Positions 18,812 to 28,429 of a DNA stretch of 64,000 nucleotides are shown here, one piece after another. The first letter of the stretch is position 1. Each line of letters opens with the position of its first letter. The stretch lies in NCBI RefSeq assembly GCF_011682055.1, contig NZ_JAAQOM010000003.1:434001-498000 (forward strand), given 5' to 3'. The notes beneath the pieces are model-generated. The model worked only from the letters and a program-made list of their open reading frames with translations. It made no database searches and had not been told where the DNA came from. This stretch comes from Telluria antibiotica. GTDB lineage: Bacteria; Pseudomonadota; Gammaproteobacteria; Burkholderiales; Burkholderiaceae_D. The translations under genes and the position numbers were made by a program.

Positions 18812-19984
18812 ATGAAAAGCAAAACGATCGGGATCATCGCCGGCATCGTCGTGGCCGTCGGCGCCGGTACGTGGATCCTGAATCATGGGGGCGAGTCGCC
18901 TGCGGGCGGGGCCGGCGCCAAGGACAAGGGCGCGCAACCGCCCGCCGTCGTCAACGTCGTGACGCCGCAACGCCAGGACGTGGCCGTCGTCCAGCAGGCC
19001 AACGGCACCGTGACGCCGATCCGCACCGTCGACCTGCACCCGCAGACGACGGCCACCATCCGGCAAGTCCACATCAAGGAAGGCCAGTTCGTCAAACAGG
19101 GCGAGCTGATGTTCTCGCTGGACGACCGCGCGGACCGCGCCAACCTCGACAAGGCCCAGGCCCAGGTCGAGCGCGACCGCGCGTCGCTCGCCGACCTCGA
19201 GCGCCAGCTCAAGCGCAGCCAGGATTTGTTCGCGCAACACTTCATCGCCCAGAGCGCCGTCGACACGTTGCGCGCCCAGGTCGACCAGGCCCGCGCCACC
19301 TTGCAGTCCGACATCGCGGCCGCGCGCGCGAACAGCGTCGCGACGAGCTACACGGCGATCCGCGCGCCAATGTCCGGCCGCGTGGGCGGCATCGGTGTCT
19401 ATCCGGGCAGTCTCGTGCAGCCGGCGACGTCGCTGACGACGATCACGCAGCTCGACCCGATCACCGTCGCGTTCACGTTGCCGGAAGCTAGCCTGCCGGC
19501 GCTGCTCGCGGCGCAGAAGCGGGGCAAGGTCGACGTCGAGGCGCTGCCCGGTGCCGACCTGGCGCCGGTGAAGGGCCAGCTCAGCTTCGTCGATAACACG
19601 GTCGACCCGCAAGCCGGCACGATCAAGGTGAAGGCCGAGTTCGACAACCGCGAGACCACGTTGTGGCCCGGCCAGTACGTGAACACGAAGGTCGTCGTGC
19701 AGACCTTGAAGGATGCCGTCGTGATCCCGCAGAACGCCATCATCACGAATGCGCAGGGCACGTTCGTGTACGTGCTCGAGAACGACCGGTCGGCCCGCCT
19801 CGTGCCCGTGCAGCGCGTGTACGGCGCCGGGCTGGATGCGGCCGTCAGCGGCCTCGCCGGCACCGAGCAGGTGATCACGGACGGCAAGCAGAACGTGCGT
19901 CCCGGCGCCAAGGTGCGCCTCGCGTCGGAACTGAACAAGGGCAGTGACAACGGCAAGGCCGTCCACGTCGCCGACAAGGGCTGA
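18812..19984 (+). CDS. RND efflux periplasmic adaptor (MdtA-like)
   Basis: A 390-residue membrane fusion protein with an N-terminal membrane anchor or signal (residues 5-24, no lipobox seen). The order is biotinyl-lipoyl half motif, an alpha-helical hairpin (about 110-165, with LERQLKRSQDLFAQ), the second lipoyl half (YTAIRAPMSGRVG), then the beta-barrel and membrane-proximal domains with DPQAGTIKVKAEFDN. By eye it is closest to E. coli MdtA (ITQLDPITVAFTLPEA). AGGGAG lies 6 nt before the ATG. The RND permease follows after 3 bp. No outer-membrane factor gene is next to it. Confidence 0.9.
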   Translation: MKSKTIGIIAGIVVAVGAGTWILNHGGESPAGGAGAKDKGAQPPAVVNVVTPQRQDVAVVQQANGTVTPIRTVDLHPQTTATIRQVHIKEGQFVKQGELMFSLDDRADRANLDKAQAQVERDRASLADLERQLKRSQDLFAQHFIAQSAVDTLRAQVDQARATLQSDIAAARANSVATSYTAIRAPMSGRVGGIGVYPGSLVQPATSLTTITQLDPITVAFTLPEASLPALLAAQKRGKVDVEALPGADLAPVKGQLSFVDNTVDPQAGTIKVKAEFDNRETTLWPGQYVNTKVVVQTLKDAVVIPQNAIITNAQGTFVYVLENDRSARLVPVQRVYGAGLDAAVSGLAGTEQVITDGKQNVRPGAKVRLASELNKGSDNGKAVHVADKG

Positions 19985-19987
19985 GCG

Positions 19988-22900
19988 ATGAACCTGTCCG
20001 AACTGTGCATCCGCCGGCCCGTAATGGTCGTGCTGCTGTCGATCAGCCTGATCCTCGTCGGCATCCTCGCGTATTCGCACATCCCCGTGGCGGCGCTGCC
20101 CAGCTATAACACGCCCGTCATCAACGTCAACGCCAACCTCGACGGCGCGAGCCCGGAGACGATGGCGTCGTCCGTCGCGCTGCCGCTGGAGAAGCAGTTC
20201 TCGACCATCGCCGGCATCAACCTGATCACGTCGACGAGCACGCAGGGCAGCACGTCGCTCACCCTGGAATTCGACCCGTCGATCGACGTCAACGCGGCCG
20301 CCGTCGACGTGCAGGCCGCGCTGCTCGCGGCGCAACGCCAGCTGCCGCAGGAAATGACGACCTTGCCGTCGTACCGCAAGGTCAACCCGGCCGACGCGCC
20401 CGTGCTGTTCATGACGATGACGTCGCCGTCGATGAACTTGTCGGAACTGAACGACTACGCGGAAAACCTCGTGTCGCCCGCGATTTCCACGTTGCCGGGC
20501 GTGGCGCAAGTGTCCGTCAACGGCGGCAAGCGCTTCGCCGTGCGCGTGCGCGCGAAGACGGACCTCATGAACGCCCGCAACATCACGATGGACGAGCTGG
20601 CGACGGCGCTGCGCTCGGCCAACTCGAACTCCGCGCTGGGCATCCTCGACGGCCCGCAGCAGACGCTGACGATCCAGGGCCCCGCGCAGATGATGAAAGC
20701 GGCCGACTTCGAGAACCTGATCGTCGCCACGCGCGACAACTTGCCGGTGCGCCTGCGCGACGTGGCCACCGTCGAGGACAGCTACCAGTCGACGCGCGCC
20801 TTCGGTGCCTACAACGGCGAGCGCGCCATCGTGCTGCTCGTGCAGCGCCAGCCGAACGCGAACACGGTCGAGGTGGTGGACGGCGTGCGCCGCCTGCTGC
20901 CGCGCTTCCAGTCGCAGCTGCCGAGCTCCATCAAGATCAACCTCGTCAACGACCGCTCGAAGTCCATCCGCGAGGCGATCCACGACGTCAACTTCACGCT
21001 GGCGCTGACGGTGGGCCTCGTCGTGCTCGTGATCTTCCTGTTCCTGCATCGCGCATCGGCCACGTTCATTCCCGCCGTCACGATGCCGATCTCGCTGCTG
21101 GGCGCGCTGGCGCTGCTGTACTGGCTCGGCTACAGCCTCGACAACGTGTCGCTGCTGGGGATCACGCTCGCCGTCGGCCTCGTCGTCGACGATGCCATCG
21201 TCGTGCTGGAAAACATCGTGCGCCACATCGAGATGGGCAAGACGCCGCTGCGCGCCGCCCTCGACGGCGCGCGCGAGATGGGCTTTACCATCGTCTCGAT
21301 TTCCGTGTCCCTCGTCGCCGTGTTCATCCCGATCTTCTTCATGCCCGGCGTGATCGGCCTGCTGTTCCACGAATTCGCCGTCATCGTCGGCCTCGCGATC
21401 CTCGTGTCGGCCGCCGTGTCGCTGACCCTTGTCCCGATGCTGGCGTCGCGCCTGCTGCCGGCGCACAGTCACGGCCACGCGGAAGAGAAGAGCTTCATCG
21501 GCCGCCATTTCGAGGCCGCGTTCACGGCCGTGCGCAACGCCTACGAAACCACGCTGGACGTGGCATTGCGCCACCGCTTCGTCGTGCTGCTCATCGCGTT
21601 CGGCACGTTCGCGCTCACGGTCGTGCTGTACACCACGATCCCGAAAGGCTTCTTCCCCGAGGAAGACATCGGCCAGCTGCGCGTGACGACGGAGGCGGCC
21701 GAGGACATCTCGTCGTCCGCGATGGTCACGCTGCAGACGAAGGTGGCGCAGGTGATCCAGAACGATCCGGCCGTGCAGGACGTCACGTCGTTCTCCGGCG
21801 GCGGCAACAACGGCCGCATGTTCATCGTGCTCAAGCCGCGCAGCGAACGCGACAAGATGCCGCAGGTCGTCGACCGCCTGCGCAAGGCCACGCACAAGAT
21901 CGCCGGCGTCAACGTCTACATGGCGCCCGTGCAGAACCTGCAGCTCGGTGGCCGCCAGAGCAAGAGCCGCTACCAGTACACGTTGCAGAGCGTGTCCGGC
22001 GCGGACATCGGCCAGTGGGCCAACGACTACATGGAGCGCATGCGCAACAACCCGATGTTCCGCGACGTGACGAGCGATACGCAGGACAAGGGCCTGCAGG
22101 CCAAGCTCGACATCGACCGCGACAAGGCCAACCTGCTGGGCGTGCAGCTGGGCGACATCCGCACGGCGCTGTACGCCGCGTTCGGCGAGCGCCAGGTGTC
22201 GACGATTTATTCGAGCGCGGCCAGCTACTACGTGATCCTGGAGACGGCGAACGAAGACCGCCAGTTCGAGGACGCGCTGTCGCGCCTGTCGGTGCGCAGC
22301 AAGACGGGCCAGCTCGTGCAGCTGTCCAGCGTGGCCACCGTCAAGCGCACGGTGGGCCCCATCGCCGTCAACCACCAGGGCCAGCTGCAGGCGATCACGC
22401 TGTCGTTCAACCTCGCGCCCGACGCGCCGCTCGGCGCGGCCACCGCGGCCATCGAGCAGATGGGCCGCGACATGAAGCTGCCGGCGTCGATCATCACGAA
22501 GTACGGGGGCGACGCGGCCGTGTTCCAGGATTCGCAGTCGAGCCAGCTGATCCTGATCGTCGCCGCGGTCGGCGTCATCTACGTGCTGCTGGGCGTGCTG
22601 TACGAGAGTTTCATCCACCCGATCACGATCCTGGCCGGCCTGCCGTCGGCCGCCGTCGGCGCGCTGCTCACCTTGCGGCTGTTCAACCTGGACCTGACGA
22701 TGATCGCCATCATCGGTATCCTGATGCTGATCGGTATCGTGAAAAAGAACGCGATCATGATGATCGACTTCGCCCTCGACGCGCAGCGCAACGGCGGCAT
22801 GACGCCGGAGCGGGCGATCCGCGAGGCGTGCATCCTGCGCTTCCGCCCGATCTTGATGACCACGCTGGCCGCGCTGATGGGCGCGCTGCCGATCGCCCTC

Positions 22901-23104
22901 GGCCTGGGCGCGGGCGCCGAGCTGCGCCAGCCGCTGGGCCTGGCCGTGTGCGGGGGGCTGATCTTTTCGCAAGTGATCACGCTGTACATCACGCCCGTGA
23001 TCTACCTGTACCTCGACAAGTACAGCGGCAGCGGGCCGATGACGGACACGCAGGTCGCCGACCTGGAGCGGGAGCCGAAGGTCGTGCTGACGAAAGTCGC
23101 ATGA
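19988..23104 (+). CDS. RND multidrug efflux permease (MdtB/MdtC-like)
   Basis: A 1038-residue inner-membrane proton antiporter of the HAE-1 type. It shows the two-repeat RND layout: membrane segment 1, a large periplasmic loop (about 35-330), segments 2-6, segment 7, a second loop (about 555-855), and segments 8-12. The proton-relay segment GLVVDDAIVVLENIVRHIE carries the paired aspartates. It probably exports hydrophobic drugs or metabolites with the adaptor encoded immediately upstream and an outer-membrane channel from elsewhere. E. coli has the heteromer MdtB-MdtC; only one permease is present here, so a homotrimer is likely. Confidence 0.92.
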   Translation: MNLSELCIRRPVMVVLLSISLILVGILAYSHIPVAALPSYNTPVINVNANLDGASPETMASSVALPLEKQFSTIAGINLITSTSTQGSTSLTLEFDPSIDVNAAAVDVQAALLAAQRQLPQEMTTLPSYRKVNPADAPVLFMTMTSPSMNLSELNDYAENLVSPAISTLPGVAQVSVNGGKRFAVRVRAKTDLMNARNITMDELATALRSANSNSALGILDGPQQTLTIQGPAQMMKAADFENLIVATRDNLPVRLRDVATVEDSYQSTRAFGAYNGERAIVLLVQRQPNANTVEVVDGVRRLLPRFQSQLPSSIKINLVNDRSKSIREAIHDVNFTLALTVGLVVLVIFLFLHRASATFIPAVTMPISLLGALALLYWLGYSLDNVSLLGITLAVGLVVDDAIVVLENIVRHIEMGKTPLRAALDGAREMGFTIVSISVSLVAVFIPIFFMPGVIGLLFHEFAVIVGLAILVSAAVSLTLVPMLASRLLPAHSHGHAEEKSFIGRHFEAAFTAVRNAYETTLDVALRHRFVVLLIAFGTFALTVVLYTTIPKGFFPEEDIGQLRVTTEAAEDISSSAMVTLQTKVAQVIQNDPAVQDVTSFSGGGNNGRMFIVLKPRSERDKMPQVVDRLRKATHKIAGVNVYMAPVQNLQLGGRQSKSRYQYTLQSVSGADIGQWANDYMERMRNNPMFRDVTSDTQDKGLQAKLDIDRDKANLLGVQLGDIRTALYAAFGERQVSTIYSSAASYYVILETANEDRQFEDALSRLSVRSKTGQLVQLSSVATVKRTVGPIAVNHQGQLQAITLSFNLAPDAPLGAATAAIEQMGRDMKLPASIITKYGGDAAVFQDSQSSQLILIVAAVGVIYVLLGVLYESFIHPITILAGLPSAAVGALLTLRLFNLDLTMIAIIGILMLIGIVKKNAIMMIDFALDAQRNGGMTPERAIREACILRFRPILMTTLAALMGALPIALGLGAGAELRQPLGLAVCGGLIFSQVITLYITPVIYLYLDKYSGSGPMTDTQVADLEREPKVVLTKVA

Positions 23105-23305
23105 CGGCGCATCGGCGGTGTGAAATGGAGGCGGAATCCATTGCACATCGGCCGATTCCTTGGCGCAAGGTTGATACACACTGTAACAACCATTAAGCTA
23201 CCCCGCTTGTAAGCTCATTACAGATGCTTAACACCGCGTGCGCAGGGAATCCAAACCGGTTAGACTGCGCCTCGTCAATATCTTTTTACTGCCCCCTGAC
23301 CAGGG

Positions 23306-24214
23306 GTGTTCATTATCTTGCGTGACCATTCCCACATCCCGCTGGAAGACAGCGATGTCTGTGCACATTGCGGCCAGCCCATGCCTGGACGGAAGGTGGT
23401 CACGTACGGACAGCAGGGACCGAACCGGACAGGTATCGCCGTCACGATCGCGCTGCACCTGCTGCTCGTCGCCGTCTGGCTGTTCCAGCCGAAGATGGAG
23501 CGGCACGCGCCGCCGAAGTCGGGCGCGGCCGTCGTCTGGCTGCCGCCGCTGAAGCCGAACAAGCCCGCGGCCAAGCCGGCCGAGCAGGCGCCCAAGAAGA
23601 CGGCGAAGGCGGAGGCACCGAAGTTCACGCCGCCGCGCATCACGATGCCGCGCCTGCCGAACACGATCACCGTGCCGGACGTGAAGCCGGTCGAGGAAAA
23701 ACCGCAGCCGAAGCCGAAGGAAGAGACGCAGGCGCCGCCGCAGGAAGTCGACATGCAGGCCTATATCGAGGCCCAGCGCAAGAAGCGCGGCGCACCGGCG
23801 CAGACGGAGCCGGCCGAGGAAAGCGAGGCCGCGCGCGGCACGCGCAATGCGCTCGCGAACATCGCCGCCATCAACGGCCGCGGCGGGCAGGATCCGAACG
23901 AGACCGGCGGCGTGTTCAGCGTCACCAACAAGACGTTCAGCAGGGCCGACCTCAAATTCCGTGGCTGGAACCCGAACTTCAAGCGCCGCTGGCTGACCGC
24001 GGTGACGGTGGAGCGCGGCAGCGAGCCGGACATCGAGACGGCGATCGTCAAGAAGATGATCGAGCTGATCCGCAAGGAAAAGACGGGCGACTTCGAGTGG
24101 GAATCGCACCGCCTGAACCGCGTCGTCACCTTGTCGGCCCGGCCGCAGGATACGCAGGAACTGATGAGCTTCCTGTACAAGGAAATGTTCCCGGAATACA
24201 AACCGCCGCGTTAA
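23306..24214 (+). CDS. Unrecognised membrane protein with TonB-like layout and N-terminal CXXC
   Basis: A 302-residue protein I do not recognise. The N-terminus (about 1-35) is cytoplasmic with a single CAHC pair (DVCAHCGQPMPGRK). One membrane segment follows at about 42-60 (TGIAVTIALHLLLVAVWLF), then a long Pro/Lys/Ala-rich stretch (about 70-165), a helical part with YIEAQRKKRG, and a C-terminal folded domain of about 110 residues (FSVTNKTFSRADLKFRGWN to FPEYKPPR). This layout resembles TonB/TolA-type proteins, but I see no TonB C-terminal YP motif. The start given is GTG; TTG at 23318 is an alternative. It lies 200 bp after the RND gene. Confidence 0.7.
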   Translation: MFIILRDHSHIPLEDSDVCAHCGQPMPGRKVVTYGQQGPNRTGIAVTIALHLLLVAVWLFQPKMERHAPPKSGAAVVWLPPLKPNKPAAKPAEQAPKKTAKAEAPKFTPPRITMPRLPNTITVPDVKPVEEKPQPKPKEETQAPPQEVDMQAYIEAQRKKRGAPAQTEPAEESEAARGTRNALANIAAINGRGGQDPNETGGVFSVTNKTFSRADLKFRGWNPNFKRRWLTAVTVERGSEPDIETAIVKKMIELIRKEKTGDFEWESHRLNRVVTLSARPQDTQELMSFLYKEMFPEYKPPR

Positions 24215-24249
24215 GCCGGCGCGACCTACGCCCAGCACGTGCAGGCATT

Positions 24250-24276
24250 GTAGGGTGGGCTCCCCGAGCCCACGCG
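24250..24276. repeat. REP-like half element, copy 3
   Basis: A single hairpin GTAGGGTGGGC-TCCCCGA-GCCCACGCG with no partner half. It lies in the 76-bp gap between the convergent unknown membrane protein gene and the MFS transporter gene. Confidence 0.8.
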
Positions 24277-24290
24277 CACGTGGCCACTGC

Positions 24291-25529
24291 TTATACCGAG
24301 GCCGCCTGCGTCTGGTGCATTCGCCCTAGCACGCGCAGGAGCAGCAACGTCGCCACGATCCACCCGACCAACGTGCCCCACACGGCATCGTAACTGCGCG
24401 CCGCATCGTGGATCATGCCCAGCGCCGGCGGCGTCAGGACGATGGCGATCTGGTTGACGGTCATCGCGGCGCCCAGCGCGAGGCCCACGCTGTCGGCCGG
24501 CGCCGAATCCGCGATATAGGTGACCCACGGCCCGTACCAGCCCATCGCAAAGAACCCGAGCACGGCCACGAGCCCGACGAGCCACGCGCGTGACGCGTCG
24601 ACGGGTAGTCCGACCAGCGCGGCCAGGCCGATGCACGTGACGAGCATGCTCACGGAGACAGGCAGGAAGCGGTCCCCCGTCCGGCCGCAGCGGTCGCTCC
24701 ACACCGACAGCGCGATGCGGCCGACGCCGCCGCACAGCTGGATCAGCAGCAGCAACCAGCTGCCCTCGTGCAGGGGCAGGCCGAAGCGGTCGCGCAGGAA
24801 CAGCATCAGGAAGACGACGATGCCGTATTGCGTGCCGACGAGCGCCATGCCCGACCAGACGACCCGCTGCATCCAGCGCTGGCGCACCATGCGGACGAGG
24901 AAGAACACGGTCAGCACGGGGCGCTTGGCCGGGCGGTCGGGCAGGGTGGGCGGGCGGTAGATCGCCCAGAACAGCGCGCCGGCCGCCAGCACGACGGCGA
25001 CACTCGAAAGAAAGGCCGCGCGCCAGCCCTGCAGGCCGACGACGAACGGCAACACGGCAGCGGCCGCCGCCCCGCCGAGCGGCAGGCCGGCCTGCCGCAC
25101 CCCCATCGCGATGCCCAGCTGGTGGCCCTTGAACCACTGCGACACCGACCGGCTTCCGCCCGGTTGCACGGTGCTGTAGCCCATGCCGATGACGAACAGC
25201 GCTGCGCACAAGGCGAGGAAGCCGGGCGCGACGCCGGCGCCCACGAGCCCGAGCGCCATGATCAGCATGCCCGCGCCGATGATCGCGCGCTCCGACTTCC
25301 GGTCGAGCAGGTCGCCGACGAACAGCAGCGTGAAGATCGGCGCCAAGGTCGAGGCGGTGACGAGGAAGCCGACCTGCGTGGCGGACAGGTGCAGATCCTT
25401 TTGCAGGTAGCCGGCCAGGGCGGCGATGCCTTGCGTGACGAACGCCGCGCCGGCCTGGAGGACGGTGGCGACCGCGAGGATCAGCCACCGGTATGGGGAA
25501 GTCCGGGAATCGTGGGGAAGCGTAGTCAT
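24291..25529 (-). CDS. MFS transporter
   Basis: A 412-residue inner-membrane transporter with about twelve hydrophobic segments. The loop 2-3 motif appears as GDLLDRKSERAIIGAG (about 72-87), matching the GxLaDRxGrr pattern. SVSQWFKGHQLGIAMGVRQAG (about 127-147) resembles the nitrate/sialate and oxalate-formate branches of the superfamily. The substrate cannot be told from sequence. It stands alone on the minus strand between REP-like copies 3 and 4. Confidence 0.85.
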   Translation of the reverse strand: MTTLPHDSRTSPYRWLILAVATVLQAGAAFVTQGIAALAGYLQKDLHLSATQVGFLVTASTLAPIFTLLFVGDLLDRKSERAIIGAGMLIMALGLVGAGVAPGFLALCAALFVIGMGYSTVQPGGSRSVSQWFKGHQLGIAMGVRQAGLPLGGAAAAAVLPFVVGLQGWRAAFLSSVAVVLAAGALFWAIYRPPTLPDRPAKRPVLTVFFLVRMVRQRWMQRVVWSGMALVGTQYGIVVFLMLFLRDRFGLPLHEGSWLLLLIQLCGGVGRIALSVWSDRCGRTGDRFLPVSVSMLVTCIGLAALVGLPVDASRAWLVGLVAVLGFFAMGWYGPWVTYIADSAPADSVGLALGAAMTVNQIAIVLTPPALGMIHDAARSYDAVWGTLVGWIVATLLLLRVLGRMHQTQAASV

Positions 25530-25608
25530 ACCCGGAATCTTAGCGATCCGGGGCTGCCGAAGGCTCTCGAATTGTCACGCATGAACGATGCGTAATCTTC
25601 AAGCTTTT

Positions 25609-25683
25609 GTAGGGTGGGCTCCCAGAGCCCACGCGAACGTTTGCGTGACGCAGGCATCCGCGTGGGCACGGGGTGCCCACCCC
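25609..25683. repeat. REP/BIME-like palindromic element, copy 4
   Basis: Left half GTAGGGTGGGC-TCCCAGA-GCCCACGCG and right half CGCGTGGGC-ACGGGGT-GCCCACCCC, with a spacer of about 30 bp. The right arm ends CCCC instead of CCTAC. It lies between the 5' end of the MFS gene and the 3' end of hemB (13 bp from its stop). Confidence 0.85.
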
Positions 25684-25696
25684 AAAAGCGGACGCT

Positions 25697-27425
<1,729 letters not shown>

Positions 27426-27475
27426 GAGGGAAATGGAGCGAAAAAGACAACGGAGGTGAGGGCAGGAAACTAAGG

Positions 27476-27489
27476 CTATTGTACAATAG
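27476..27489. promoter_or_regulatory. Perfect palindrome holding back-to-back -10-like boxes
   Basis: CTATTGTACAATAG is a perfect 14-bp palindrome in the divergent engB/cytochrome gap. It offers TACAAT on each strand (27482-27487 plus, 27478-27483 minus). Neither has a good -35 at the right distance, so it may be a bidirectional promoter core or a regulator site. Confidence 0.3.
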
Positions 27490-27601
27490 GGAGTTACCTG
27501 CCGCCGGCGAGCCCGAAGGATGAAGGATCGGCGCGGGGGGCACGAGCATGACCGCTGCACTGCAACTGCAAGTTTATCTTTGACTTTTTCAGGGTGCTTG
27601 A

Positions 27602-28282
27602 ATGAATCGTGTGTTTCAACCGGCCGCGTGCGCGGCGATCGTGAAGTCCTTGCTGGCCAGTTTCCTCATCGTGGGCAGCGCTCTCGCAGCGGATGCGGCC
27701 CACGCACCCGCCGCCGCGAAGGTCGATCCGGCCAAGGGCGGCTCCCTCTACGACACCGGCGACAACGCCCGCGGCCTGCCGGCCTGCGCGTCGTGCCATG
27801 GCGCCGGCGGCAATTCGACCATCAACACCAATCCGAAGCTGGCCGGCCAGATCGACACGTACATCCACAAGCAGCTCGTCGACTTCACGACCCCTGGCCG
27901 CAACCAGCCCGTGATGACGACGTACGCCAAGATGCTGAGCGACGACGAGAAGAAGAACATCGCCGCTTACCTGGCCACGCAGCAGCCGAAGCAGGGCGCC
28001 GCGCGCAGCAAGGACACGCTGGAACTGGGCCGCAAGATCTATCGTGGCGGCATCGCCGACCGCGGCGTGGCCGCCTGCGCCAGCTGCCACGGCGCCACGG
28101 GTGCCGGCATGCCGGCCCAATATCCGCGCATCGGGGGCCAGCACCAGGATTACACGGTCACGCAGCTGCAGGCGTTCAAGGCGGGCACGCGCGCCAACAG
28201 CCCGCAGATGGCGACGTTGGCCAAGCGCTTGTCGGATGAAGAAATGAAAGCCGTGGCGGACTATATTGCCGGCCTGAAGTAA
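27602..28282 (+). CDS. Dihaem cytochrome c4
   Basis: A 226-residue periplasmic cytochrome with a signal peptide (about 1-30) and two c-type haem sites, CASCH at residues 62-66 and 159-163. Each half has a downstream Met ligand region ([16 protein letters not shown] and [16 protein letters not shown]), the two-fold repeat typical of cytochrome c4. It carries electrons towards terminal oxidases. CAGGGTG lies before the ATG. Its position just upstream of resB-ccsA, which attach haem to such proteins, is common in betaproteobacteria. Confidence 0.93.
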   Translation: MNRVFQPAACAAIVKSLLASFLIVGSALAADAAHAPAAAKVDPAKGGSLYDTGDNARGLPACASCHGAGGNSTINTNPKLAGQIDTYIHKQLVDFTTPGRNQPVMTTYAKMLSDDEKKNIAAYLATQQPKQGAARSKDTLELGRKIYRGGIADRGVAACASCHGATGAGMPAQYPRIGGQHQDYTVTQLQAFKAGTRANSPQMATLAKRLSDEEMKAVADYIAGLK

Positions 28283-28358
28283 CACATGGCCGGTATTGCC
28301 GGACCAACATAATCGAGCCGAAAAATCGGCCTACAATAAATATGCAGGAACAACAGGG

Positions 28359-28391
28359 AAGGGCGACCGCGCAAGCGGGGCGCCCTTTTGT
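28359..28391 (+). terminator. Terminator after cytochrome c4
   Basis: AAGGGCGACCGC-GCAA-GCGGGGCGCCCTTTTGTT: a stem of about 12 bp with one internal mismatch and a GCAA tetraloop, followed by TTTTGTT. It separates the cytochrome gene from resB. Confidence 0.85.
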
Positions 28392-28429
28392 TGTATCCTC
28401 GAGAAACGTTGTATCTAGAGTGAAAGTCG

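Noticed and set aside
18683..23179. A 1498-codon open frame on the minus strand
   Set aside because: It is the exact antisense of the RND adaptor and permease genes; its product is Arg/His/Asp-rich without domains, typical of GC-rich shadow frames.
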